This document shows positions 42,963 to 51,393 of a stretch of DNA of 64,000 bases, one piece after another (position 1 is the stretch's first letter; each line of letters starts with the position of its first letter). The DNA is taken from assembly GCF_008016535.1 (NCBI RefSeq), contig NZ_SAXY01000029.1, positions 1 to 64,000 on the forward strand. Reading direction: 5' to 3'. The DNA comes from Brachyspira pilosicoli. Its GTDB lineage: Bacteria; Spirochaetota; Brachyspiria; Brachyspirales; Brachyspiraceae. A model generated the notes under the pieces. It had not been told where the DNA came from and made no database searches. It saw only the letters and a list, made by a program, of their open reading frames with translations. The position numbers were made by a program, and so were the translations under genes.

Positions 42963-43664
42963 TTAATATATATTGTTTTCTATAAGAGTAATAGTTTCAT
43001 TAAATATATTAAAATATTCTGTATTATTAGTATTGTTATTTACCCAAGTTTTTAGTACATTAATAGCTTTAGTTTTATCATTTTGTTTTCTATATACATC
43101 AGATAATGTCAAAGTTGCTTGAGGAGTTAAATAATTTTTAGGATATGCTTTAGTAAAGTTTTCTAAAACAGCAGCTGCTTCTGTATAATTAGTTTGTTCT
43201 ATTAATACATTAGCCAAATTATATGAAGCTGCTGCTTGTAAATAAAAACCTCTAGAGTTTGCTACTTCCTGATAATATTTTTTAGCTTCGTTATAATTAG
43301 CTACATCAAAATAAAGTCCGCCCAAAGTAAAAGCTGCTCTAAGTTTTAGAGTTTTACCTTTAGCATCGTTATAAGCCTTTTGAACTCTTGTAGTAATATC
43401 TACTATTAAAGCAGGGTTATTTAATTGTTCCTGAGGGATATTTGCTGTTTGATACATGCCGTATAATGCCAAAGCTTCTTCAAAATTTGCTGCTGTTTCT
43501 TTATCAGCATTTTCTATATTCATATTATAAATTAAAATACCAGCTATAATTGCTATTATCAACACAAAACCAGATATAAATATTATTCTATTATTATATA
43601 CATAAGTAAATATTAATTCCGCATTTTTTTGAAGTTTATTAGTAGTGGTAGTATTTTCAGACAT
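42963..43664 (-). CDS. single-pass membrane TPR protein (YfgM-like)
   Basis: This 233-residue protein has a short N-terminal cytosolic part, one membrane segment (~28-48, IIFISGFVLIIAIIAGILIY) and a periplasmic domain of three to four TPRs (VANYNEAKKYYQEVAN, QTNYTEAAAVLENFTKAY). The topology and size match YfgM, which associates with SecYEG and the PpiD chaperone in proteobacteria. Whether it has that role here is unknown; ppiD is not in the window. It is followed 28 bp later by the helicase gene. Confidence 0.8.
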   Translation of the reverse strand: MSENTTTTNKLQKNAELIFTYVYNNRIIFISGFVLIIAIIAGILIYNMNIENADKETAANFEEALALYGMYQTANIPQEQLNNPALIVDITTRVQKAYNDAKGKTLKLRAAFTLGGLYFDVANYNEAKKYYQEVANSRGFYLQAAASYNLANVLIEQTNYTEAAAVLENFTKAYPKNYLTPQATLTLSDVYRKQNDKTKAINVLKTWVNNNTNNTEYFNIFNETITLIENNIY

Positions 43665-43827
43665 AATATCCTCTTAATTAATTTAATTATTTTTAGTATT
43701 TAATTATAATAGTAAAAGCGAAAAAATCAAGCATTTATTTTGAATATTTATTATTATAGTTATTAGTCTATATTTTACCTATTATTTAACTTTTTTGTGA
43801 TGATAGTATCGTTAAAACAAAATAGCA

Positions 43828-43856
43828 TTTGACATATAAAAAAATATTGATAATAT
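43828..43856 (+). promoter_or_regulatory. promoter for the PTS gene
   Basis: Consensus TTGACA at 43828-43833, 17-bp spacer, AATATT at 43851-43856. No antiterminator-type (RAT) hairpin is obvious in the 30-base leader. Confidence 0.55.
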
Positions 43857-43889
43857 TATATTATATCAAAAAAATTGGAGTTTTTACAT

Positions 43890-46049
43890 ATGAAGGATAA
43901 ACTTTTTGGAGTATTGCAAAGGGTTGGAAGGTCATTCATGCTTCCTATAGCTGTTCTTCCTGTAGCAGGGCTCTTTTTGGGTATAGGCAGCTCTCTTACA
44001 AACACAACTATGCTTGAAACCTATAATCTTATGGGAATTTTAGGGCCTGGCACTATTGCTTATAATATATTATCAGTATTAAGCGAGGCTGGTAATATTA
44101 TATTTGGAAACTTGCCTATAATATTTGCTATGAGTGTGGCTATTGGTATGGCAAAGAAGGAAAAGGAAGTAGCTGCTTTATCTGGAGCTATAGCATTTTT
44201 TGTAATGCATGCTTCTATTGGTAAGATGATAACAGTTATGGGAGGAGCTGATAAATTATTAGCTGGTTCTACTACTAATGTTGTTGGTATATTATCACTT
44301 CAGATGGGTGTGTTCGGCGGTATAATAGTAGGACTTGGAGTAGCTGCTTTGCATAATAAATTCTATACTATAGAGCTTCCTCAAGTATTATCATTCTTCG
44401 GCGGTACAAGATTTGTGCCTATAATATCTGCTATTACTTTTTTGGTAGTAGGTATATTAATGTATTTTGTATGGCCTCCTATACAGGTTGTAATGAATAA
44501 ACTCGGAGATTTAATAGCTGGTTCTGGTTATATAGGTACTTTATTCTATGGTATCATAGAGCGAGCATTAATACCTTTTGGACTTCACCATGTATTCTAT
44601 ACGCCTTTATGGCAAACTTCACTTGGCAGCACTATGATGATAGACGGAAATTTAGTAGAAGGGGCACAAAACATATTCTTTGCTCAATTAGGATCTCCTA
44701 CTACAACTGCATTCAGTGTTGAAGCTACTCGTTTTATGACAGGTAAATTCCCATTCATGATATTTGGTTTACCGGGTGCTGCTTTGGCAATGTATAAAAC
44801 TTCTAGACTAGAGAAAAAACAAGTTGTAGGTGCTTTGCTTTTCTCTGCTGCTCTAACAGCTATGATTACAGGTATTACTGAACCTATAGAGTTTACATTC
44901 CTTTTTGTAGCTCCAATATTTTATGCTATACACTGTGTACTTGCTGGTATATCTTTTATGCTTATGCATATACTTCATGTTACAGTTGGTATGACATTCT
45001 CAGGCGGTTTAATTGACTTGCTTTTATTTGGTGTAATACAAGGAAATGCTAAAACTAATTGGGTTTGGATTGTAGTAGTTGGTGCTGTTTATTTCTTTGT
45101 TTATTATTTCTTATTCTCTACATTAATAAGAAAATTTGATTGGAAAACACCGGGAAGAGAGCCAGACAGTGAAGAGCCTAAACTTTATAGAAGAGCAGAT
45201 GTTGTTGCTGCTAAGGCTGCTGCAAGCGGAGAGAAGGTTGATACAAATCCTTTATTCCAATATGAAGAGGCACCTTTAATAACTGCAGGACTTGGCGGTA
45301 AGAAAAACATTAGCGACGTTGATTGCTGTGCTACAAGACTTCGTGTAACAGTATTTGACCCTTCAAAAGTTGTTGATGCTACATTAAAAGCAAGCGGTGC
45401 TGCTGGTATAATCAAAAAAGGTAATGGTATACAGGTTATATACGGACCAAAAGTTACTGTAATAAAATCAAGACTTGAAGAGTATTTAAATGACCCTATA
45501 AGCGACAATGAAGATAATATGTCTGCTTCTAGCGAAAACACTACTTCAAATGAACCTCAAAAGAAAGAATCCGCAGCTGCTAGCAGTAATGAACTAGTAG
45601 ACACTGTTTATGCTCCTATTAAAGGAAGTATTGTTAACCTTGAAGATGTTAAAGACGAAGCATTTTCTTCTGGTGCTATGGGTAAAGGTATTGCTATTGA
45701 CCCTCAAGAAGGTAAAGTATATGCTCCTTTTGATGGAATAATAGAAACTGCTTTCCCTACAAAACATGCTATTGGGCTTACTTCTGATAAAGGTGTTGAG
45801 TTGTTAATTCATATAGGTATGGACACTGTTAAACTCAATGGTGAGCATTTTACTTCATATATTGAAGATGGTCAAAAAATTAAGAAAGGTGATTTATTAT
45901 TAGAGTTTAACATTGAGGGAATAAAAACTATAGGTTACTCTACAGTTACTCCTATAATTATCACTAACTCTGATGATTATGAGAATATAGAGCCAACATC
46001 ATCTGCTAATGTAAATACTTTAGACAAACTCATTGATGTTAAAAAATAA
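43890..46049 (+). CDS. ptsG: PTS glucose/N-acetylglucosamine-type EIICBA permease
   Basis: This ~719-residue protein carries all three membrane-associated PTS parts. EIIC (~1-400, about ten membrane segments) has ERALIPFGLHHVFYTPLWQT. EIIB has the phosphocysteine in ISDVDCCATRLRV (~477). EIIA has the phosphohistidine in ELLIHIGMDTVKL (~641). It takes up and phosphorylates a hexose using PEP via HPr. A Ser/Asn-rich linker separates B and A. Glucose versus GlcNAc cannot be told by sight. ATG 43890 is used; the in-frame TTG 43875 is part of the ttggag SD. Terminator downstream. Confidence 0.93.
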   Translation: MKDKLFGVLQRVGRSFMLPIAVLPVAGLFLGIGSSLTNTTMLETYNLMGILGPGTIAYNILSVLSEAGNIIFGNLPIIFAMSVAIGMAKKEKEVAALSGAIAFFVMHASIGKMITVMGGADKLLAGSTTNVVGILSLQMGVFGGIIVGLGVAALHNKFYTIELPQVLSFFGGTRFVPIISAITFLVVGILMYFVWPPIQVVMNKLGDLIAGSGYIGTLFYGIIERALIPFGLHHVFYTPLWQTSLGSTMMIDGNLVEGAQNIFFAQLGSPTTTAFSVEATRFMTGKFPFMIFGLPGAALAMYKTSRLEKKQVVGALLFSAALTAMITGITEPIEFTFLFVAPIFYAIHCVLAGISFMLMHILHVTVGMTFSGGLIDLLLFGVIQGNAKTNWVWIVVVGAVYFFVYYFLFSTLIRKFDWKTPGREPDSEEPKLYRRADVVAAKAAASGEKVDTNPLFQYEEAPLITAGLGGKKNISDVDCCATRLRVTVFDPSKVVDATLKASGAAGIIKKGNGIQVIYGPKVTVIKSRLEEYLNDPISDNEDNMSASSENTTSNEPQKKESAAASSNELVDTVYAPIKGSIVNLEDVKDEAFSSGAMGKGIAIDPQEGKVYAPFDGIIETAFPTKHAIGLTSDKGVELLIHIGMDTVKLNGEHFTSYIEDGQKIKKGDLLLEFNIEGIKTIGYSTVTPIIITNSDDYENIEPTSSANVNTLDKLIDVKK

Positions 46050-46070
46050 TAATTAATAAAAAATAATTAT

Positions 46071-46104
46071 AAAGGGGCTTAATTTTTTAAGCTCCTTTTT
46101 TTAT
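46071..46104 (+). terminator. intrinsic terminator after the PTS gene
   Basis: aaggggctt and aagctcctt pair (one G-U) and a T run follows. Confidence 0.85.
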
Positions 46105-46143
46105 TATACTGAAACAAATATATTTTGTTATACAAGTTTTTTG

Positions 46144-46220
46144 TTCAACTTTTTCCCGCCTTACACGGTGTGGACTTCGTCAAAGTTTTCGCCCTTCGGG
46201 TACGCTTCACGAAAATGCAA
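46144..46220 (-). repeat. dispersed intergenic repeat, module B copy 3 (inverted)
   Basis: The reverse complement matches 4917-5000: gaagcgtacccgaagggc, aaaactttgacgaagtcc, and aaggcgggaaaaagttga. No module A is attached. The remaining intergenic sequence to 46364 is AT-rich with no gene visible. Confidence 0.83.
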
Positions 46221-46364
46221 ATATTTTAGTTTTATATTCTTGAAATATGTATTAAATATAGCATAAAATTAAATTTTCACCCAAAATGCAGCCTTTCGTA
46301 AAGCATATATGAAATAAACTAACAAATTATAATTTTTTAAGTATAATTAAAATGCTAAACAAAA

Positions 46365-47228
46365 TTAGCGGTTTTCTCTTCTGTATCTAGATGGGTCTAT
46401 AAACTTTCGCCTTCCCTGAAACTTCGATAAATAAACTATGTTGCTAGCAATCTCACTAAAACCATTATCCCCATATTTTAATATAGTTTCTTTCGCTAGC
46501 TTTTCTTCTATCATATAATAAGCCAAAGGCACATCATCAATTAAAACATGACATAATATTCTATCAAATATATCATAAGAAGAAACAAGCATAGACACTT
46601 TTTCGCTGTTTTTTATTAAATTAGAAACATAGTCTTTAGCCTCTTTTCCGTAAACTTGTTCTAATTCTGGTGCATCAATTCCTATAAACCTGTAAATATT
46701 ATTATTATATGTTATGGTGTCGCCATCCAAAACTTTTATTAAATCTTTATCAATATCATATTTATAATAATTTGTATTTGTTATAGATAAAAATATTTTT
46801 GAATTATTAGAATCTCTCAATGTAATATATTCATTTTTATTTATACTATTGATATCTAATACAACTTTATAATAATATATCTTATTTTTGTAAGCATATT
46901 CTATTAGACTATCATCGCTAAAAAAACATAATATATTTTTTCTTAATCTTGAATATATTCTAAAACGAAACTCGCTTATAAACTTAGCACTTGGAAAAAT
47001 ATTTTTTATATAATCTTTATTATTATATCCAACAACGAAAACATCTTCTCTAAATTTTATATAATCATATATTATTTGAGTGTTAGAGTTTTTAATGAAT
47101 GCCTCAATAGAAGCATCATCTATAAATAACGTTTCTTTATCATTAAATAAAAAATTACTTATAGCAAATAAAAAAATAAATGAAATAATTATTATTAAGA
47201 ATGCATTTTTTTTATTAAAGTTTCGCAT
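46365..47228 (-). CDS. exported or membrane-anchored SNase-domain nuclease
   Basis: This 287-residue protein has an N-terminal membrane segment (~11-27) and a C-terminal staphylococcal-nuclease (thermonuclease) domain from ~165: KVLDGDTITYNNNIYRFIGID, cut at RFIGI, then APELEQVYGKEAKDYVSNLI and SYDIFDRILCHVLID. The Asp and the Arg of the family's metal/catalytic set are visible. It would cut DNA or RNA in the periplasm. The middle (~40-155) is unassigned. The gene starts 34 bp inside the end of thiE. No SD is obvious. Confidence 0.85.
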   Translation of the reverse strand: MRNFNKKNAFLIIIISFIFLFAISNFLFNDKETLFIDDASIEAFIKNSNTQIIYDYIKFREDVFVVGYNNKDYIKNIFPSAKFISEFRFRIYSRLRKNILCFFSDDSLIEYAYKNKIYYYKVVLDINSINKNEYITLRDSNNSKIFLSITNTNYYKYDIDKDLIKVLDGDTITYNNNIYRFIGIDAPELEQVYGKEAKDYVSNLIKNSEKVSMLVSSYDIFDRILCHVLIDDVPLAYYMIEEKLAKETILKYGDNGFSEIASNIVYLSKFQGRRKFIDPSRYRRENR

Positions 47229-47884
47229 TTATTTTTAATATCATCAGAAGCAACAATCTCAGTAAGCATACATAAACATTTTGCATTATGCTCTATAAGC
47301 AAATCCATATTATTAAGTTTAATACCACCAATACAAACAAAAGGCATATCAACATTTTTAATAATATAATCCAAATACTCAATACCAACAGCATTATTAG
47401 CATCAATCTTAGTATTAGTATCAAATATAGGACCAATACCAATATAATCAGCACTGCTATTTAAAGCCTCATTAGCTTCATTAATATTTTTTGTAGAAAG
47501 CCCTATAATCATATCATCGCCAACAATCTTTCTAACCACTTCTATTGGCATGTCATTTTGACCAATATGCACCCCATCAGCATCCGCCGCCAAAGCTAAA
47601 TCAGCATAATCATCTACTAAAAATAATGCATTACTCTTTTTTGTCATCTCTCTTATCTTAACGCACTCTTCATACTTCTCACGCATATACTTTTTAGGAT
47701 TCTCTTTTTCTCTATACTGAATAATCTTTATTCCCGCCTCAAGCATAGAACCAACTACTTCAATATTGTTTCTGCCCTTAGAAAAATCTTCAGCAGTAAC
47801 GCAGTATATAGACTTATTAAAATAATTCTCTTTTAAATAATCTCTTTTATCTTTTTTGTTTTTTAAATTTTTAAAATTATTCAT
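47195..47884 (-). CDS. thiE: thiamine-phosphate synthase
   Basis: This ~229-residue TIM-barrel enzyme joins hydroxymethylpyrimidine-PP and thiazole phosphate. Motifs are KSIYCVTAEDFSKGRNNIE, cut before IEVV, then IIQYREKE, LFLVDDYADLALAADADGVHIGQ (two parts), GLSTKN and YIGIGPIFDTNTK. An earlier in-frame ATG (47938) lies inside the ATPase gene and has no SD, so ATG 47884 is preferred, overlapping the ATPase stop by 8 bp. No other thi genes are near and no TPP riboswitch is visible. A long basic N-terminus precedes the barrel. Confidence 0.9.
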   Translation of the reverse strand: MNNFKNLKNKKDKRDYLKENYFNKSIYCVTAEDFSKGRNNIEVVGSMLEAGIKIIQYREKENPKKYMREKYEECVKIREMTKKSNALFLVDDYADLALAADADGVHIGQNDMPIEVVRKIVGDDMIIGLSTKNINEANEALNSSADYIGIGPIFDTNTKIDANNAVGIEYLDYIIKNVDMPFVCIGGIKLNNMDLLIEHNAKCLCMLTEIVASDDIKNKCETLIKKMHS

Positions 47885-48731
47885 CTTTGTTATTCTCATC
47901 AATATTAAGCGATAATATTCTAATACCTTCACTTCCAAGCACAGATTTTAACGCTATTAAAAAAGCCGCATCTTTACTATGAGCAATATTGCTGTTATAA
48001 AGCTTCATAGCATATCTTGCCATACTAATACCATCTCTCACAGAAAAAGAAGCATTATGTATATGCGACTTCTGTAAAAAACCAACAGTAATTTTTAATA
48101 TTTCATCATCAGCAAAAGGAAGATTCATTTTTAATATATCATACTCTTCTTTAACATCTGGAAAAGGAAGCTCTATTGTAGGCTGCAAACGAGAATGTAT
48201 ATATTCAGGAAGCTCAAAAGTGCTCGCATCATCATTCATTGTAACTATAACTCTAAAATCTGGGTGAGCTTTTATTTTTATGCCGGCAATAACACTTTCA
48301 ACATATCTTCTGTCATCAAGAAGCGGAGCAAGTGAAGCCCAAGTTTTCTCGCTCATTCTATTTCCTTCGTCAAGTATAGCAACGCCGCCTTTAATCATAG
48401 CAGTAACCAAACTTGAAGCATGATAGCTTATAGTGTTATTTTCTGATATTACAGGTATTATTATTAAATCCTCTGGTCTAGTATCCACTGTACATTGAAA
48501 TATATAAACATCTCTTTTAAGAAGCTCTTTAGCTACATAATAAGAAAGGGTAGTTTTTCCAGCACCAGGTTTTCCCACAATTCTAGGGTTTAATGGTATA
48601 TCATCTTCAGATATTATATGCCAAGAAGCCATTATCTGCCTTACTAAATCATTTTGTCCTGTCCATTTTATATTTAAATTATCTGGGTGAGATAATGTAA
48701 GCTCTACATTCTCTATTTTTATCTTTTCCAT
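47877..48731 (-). CDS. MoxR-type AAA+ ATPase
   Basis: This 284-residue ATPase has Walker A GKPGAGKTTLSYYVAKELL, Walker B GVAILDEGNRM, and sensor 1 VTMNDD. The form is that of MoxR-type AAA+ chaperones, which usually act with a VWA-domain partner to activate or insert a cofactor. No VWA gene is adjacent. SD agagg before ATG. Its end overlaps thiE, an unusual operon pairing. Confidence 0.85.
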   Translation of the reverse strand: MEKIKIENVELTLSHPDNLNIKWTGQNDLVRQIMASWHIISEDDIPLNPRIVGKPGAGKTTLSYYVAKELLKRDVYIFQCTVDTRPEDLIIIPVISENNTISYHASSLVTAMIKGGVAILDEGNRMSEKTWASLAPLLDDRRYVESVIAGIKIKAHPDFRVIVTMNDDASTFELPEYIHSRLQPTIELPFPDVKEEYDILKMNLPFADDEILKITVGFLQKSHIHNASFSVRDGISMARYAMKLYNSNIAHSKDAAFLIALKSVLGSEGIRILSLNIDENNKDE

Positions 48732-48826
48732 ATTTTCCTCTAATAAAAAATATTTAATAAATGTATTTGGCTATAATGATAAATCAATTATATAAAAAGT
48801 CAAATTATAATTAGTATCTTAAAAAA

Positions 48827-49189
48827 TTATCCTATAGAAGTGCCGTTTTCTGCTTCTTCATTAATGCTAAGCAAAACAACTTCATTATTTTCTTTTACAG
48901 CACCAAGAACAAGACATTCAGAAAAAAAGTTAGCAATTTGTTTTTTTGGGAAATTTACAATAGCAATGATTTTTCTTCCGATTAAATCTTCTTTTTTGTA
49001 GAGTTTTGTAATTTGAGCAGATGATACCTTTATGCCCAATTCTCCAAAATCAATTTTTAATTTGTATGCTGGTCTTTTAGCCTTTGGAAAATCCTCTGCC
49101 TCTATGATTGTACCTACTCTAATATCGAGCGAAAGAAAATTATCAAAAGTGGTTTCGTTTTTAATATTATTTTCCATAAATAAATCCAT
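48827..49189 (-). CDS. csaA: tRNA-binding-domain protein CsaA
   Basis: This ~120-residue protein is an OB-fold tRNA-binding domain: FLSLDIRVGTIIEAEDFPKAK, cut at DFPK, then YKLKIDFGELGIKVSSAQI, GRKIIAIVNFPKKQIANF and SECLVLGA. This matches CsaA, a dimeric protein with export-related chaperone activity in some bacteria. A second in-frame ATG (49177) exists; neither has a strong SD. Stand-alone gene. Confidence 0.9.
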   Translation of the reverse strand: MDLFMENNIKNETTFDNFLSLDIRVGTIIEAEDFPKAKRPAYKLKIDFGELGIKVSSAQITKLYKKEDLIGRKIIAIVNFPKKQIANFFSECLVLGAVKENNEVVLLSINEEAENGTSIG

Positions 49190-49204
49190 TTACAAATAAT
49201 TGAA

Positions 49205-50101
49205 TTATAAATTATCAATTTCTTCTTTGCTTAAACCTGTTATTTTGCTTATTAAATTAATATCTATATTTTCATTTTTCATATTTTTAGCTAATGCATA
49301 TTTTTCTTTTTCTATGCCTTTTTCTATGCCTTTCTCTATACCAATCTCCATTCCTTCTTTTATACCTTCTTCTCTTTCTCTCTTTAGCATCACTTCCTGT
49401 CCATATAGAAAAGCCTCACGAGCATTATAAACTTGCATACTCTCTTCATCAGAAGTAAATATTTTATATTTTTCTATAACTTTACTCATAATAATGTTTT
49501 CCTCCTTTAGCTTATCTATAATTTTATTTAAATCATTTGATGTAAAAAACTCTATCCAAGAAAGTAATTTATTTTTCTTTATATCCTCAATAGTTGAAGT
49601 TTTTAATATTTTCTTAAATCTTTTTATTTCTATTAAATGTATTTGAATCATATCTAAACTTATATTATGATTATCAGTATCTATAAGCTTAAAACATCTA
49701 TGTTCTTTTCCGCTATCATTAAAGTTTAAATTAAAATCTAAAAAATTTATACTAATTATTTGACTTATATCTCTGTAAGCCTCATTAGTTTTTAATTCTA
49801 AAGCTATATTTTTTGATATGTAATAATAAATCCTTTTTAAAAAATCTATATTTCCAAAGAGCTGAAACTCTATTATGATTTTCTTATTATCATTAGTTTT
49901 AGCTTTAACATCTAAAATAGATTCTTTTAAATATTGATTATCTTTAAGATTATAAGGATTAATTATCTCTAAATTATGAACAGTCTCAAAACCAATATTA
50001 GTAAGTACAGCATTCACTATATTTTCAAGTATATCCTCATCACCTTTAGAAGCTAAAAGATACCTAATAAAAAAGTCATTTAATAGATTAATCTTGTTCA
50101 T
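49205..50101 (-). CDS. Rpn-family recombination-promoting nuclease (PD-(D/E)XK)
   Basis: This 298-residue protein belongs to the Rpn/transposase-31-like nuclease family. It starts LLNDFFIRYLLASKGDEDILE and has the nuclease core ESILDVKAKTNDNKKIIIEFQL, cut after KKIII, with D, E and Q in place. It ends in the family's typical repeats (GMEIGIEKGIEKGIEK) and a short helical tail. Rpn proteins promote recA-independent recombination and some act in phage defence. The Gly-Ile-Glu-Lys repeats are built from a 12-bp DNA repeat that could vary in copy number. Confidence 0.87.
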   Translation of the reverse strand: MNKINLLNDFFIRYLLASKGDEDILENIVNAVLTNIGFETVHNLEIINPYNLKDNQYLKESILDVKAKTNDNKKIIIEFQLFGNIDFLKRIYYYISKNIALELKTNEAYRDISQIISINFLDFNLNFNDSGKEHRCFKLIDTDNHNISLDMIQIHLIEIKRFKKILKTSTIEDIKKNKLLSWIEFFTSNDLNKIIDKLKEENIIMSKVIEKYKIFTSDEESMQVYNAREAFLYGQEVMLKREREEGIKEGMEIGIEKGIEKGIEKEKYALAKNMKNENIDINLISKITGLSKEEIDNL

Positions 50102-50152
50102 ATATATACTATACTAATGTTGCAGAAAATTGTCAAAGAGTGATGTACTTAA

Positions 50153-51301
50153 TTATTCAGCACCATGAAATTTTAATAATTTTACCATATATGTATTTCC
50201 TTTTTCTAAAGCATAAGATAAAGCTGTTTTATTCTTATTATCTTTAGCATTTATATCCAATCCTTTTTCTATAAAATATTCTACTACTTCTAAATTATTA
50301 AAAGATGCGGCATACATTAAAGCTGTTTTATCAAATATATCTTTAGCATTTATATCTGCTCCTTTATATACCAAATATTCTATTATTTCTAAATCAGCAA
50401 AAAATGCGGCATGCATTAAAACTGTTTTATTCTCATTATCTTTAGCGTTTATATCCAATCCTTTTTCTATAAAATATTCTACTACTTCTAAATCATTAAA
50501 AGATGCAGCATTCATCAAAGCTGTTTTATTCTCATTATCTTTAGCATTTATATCCGCTCCTTTTTCTATTAAATATTTTATTACTTCTAAATTATTAAAA
50601 GATGCGGCATCTATCAAGGCTGTTTTATTCTCATCATCTTTAGCATTTATATCTGCTCCTTTTTCTATTAAATATTTTATTAATTCTAAAGTATTAAAAG
50701 ATGCGGCATACATTAAAGCTGTTTTATCAAATATATCTTTAGCATTTATATCTGCTCCTTTTTCTATTAAATATTCTAATATTTCTGAACTACTATTTCT
50801 TGAAGCATATATTAAAGCTGTTCTATCATTTTCATCTTTTGCATTTACATCAGCACCCATATCTATTAATAATTTTACTGCTTTAAAATCTTCTTTTTTT
50901 ATTAAATCTAATAATAAAATAGTTATAGTATTATCATATGTCACTTCTTTATCAAGAATATTTTTTGTTAATCTTATTATATTCTTACCATATAAACTGC
51001 ATACAGAATCAGTACAAACAAATTGTAATTTCACATTTAATTTATCTAAAGTACAATCTACTTTAAAATAAATATTATTCATATTTTGAGAATTATTTTT
51101 TTTATATCTATATAACGATTTAGAAGATTTAAAATCAATAGAAAAATTATTATCTTTTATATTAAACAAATCTTTTATATATTCTATAGCAATTTTTTTT
51201 ACTTCTTTTATTTTATAAAAATCATTTATTTTAGAGAAGTCTAATTTTTTTATAGAAATGTTTTTTGATGTATATATATTTTGTAATTCTCTATAAGTCA
51301 T
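50153..51301 (-). CDS. ankyrin-repeat protein
   Basis: This ~382-residue protein has a ~130-residue unassigned N-terminus and about eight ankyrin repeats of 33 residues (for example NKTALMNAASFNDLEVVEYF, then IEKGLDINAKDN). Repeats 3-7 are nearly identical in protein and DNA. No signal peptide. The upstream in-frame ATG (51343) lacks an SD; ATG 51301 has gaggg seven bases before. Ankyrin proteins bind proteins; partner unknown. The dnaK terminator covers its upstream region. Confidence 0.88.
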   Translation of the reverse strand: MTYRELQNIYTSKNISIKKLDFSKINDFYKIKEVKKIAIEYIKDLFNIKDNNFSIDFKSSKSLYRYKKNNSQNMNNIYFKVDCTLDKLNVKLQFVCTDSVCSLYGKNIIRLTKNILDKEVTYDNTITILLLDLIKKEDFKAVKLLIDMGADVNAKDENDRTALIYASRNSSSEILEYLIEKGADINAKDIFDKTALMYAASFNTLELIKYLIEKGADINAKDDENKTALIDAASFNNLEVIKYLIEKGADINAKDNENKTALMNAASFNDLEVVEYFIEKGLDINAKDNENKTVLMHAAFFADLEIIEYLVYKGADINAKDIFDKTALMYAASFNNLEVVEYFIEKGLDINAKDNKNKTALSYALEKGNTYMVKLLKFHGAE

Positions 51302-51313
51302 AATATTACCCTC

Positions 51314-51370
51314 AAATAAAAAATATAGGCGGCTGAAAATCAACTATTAAAAATTAACCTCCAACCGTCT
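51314..51370 (-). terminator. intrinsic terminator after dnaK
   Basis: On the minus strand agacggttg pairs with cagccgcct (one mismatch, one G-U) across ~26 bases, then a T-rich tract; it ends just before the SD of the ankyrin gene. Confidence 0.65.
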
Positions 51371-51393
51371 ACTAGACTTTATATATTCAACTT

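Noticed and set aside
47885-48000. TPP riboswitch for thiE
   Set aside because: The thi-box consensus is not present, and the gene starts inside the upstream ATPase gene with no leader.
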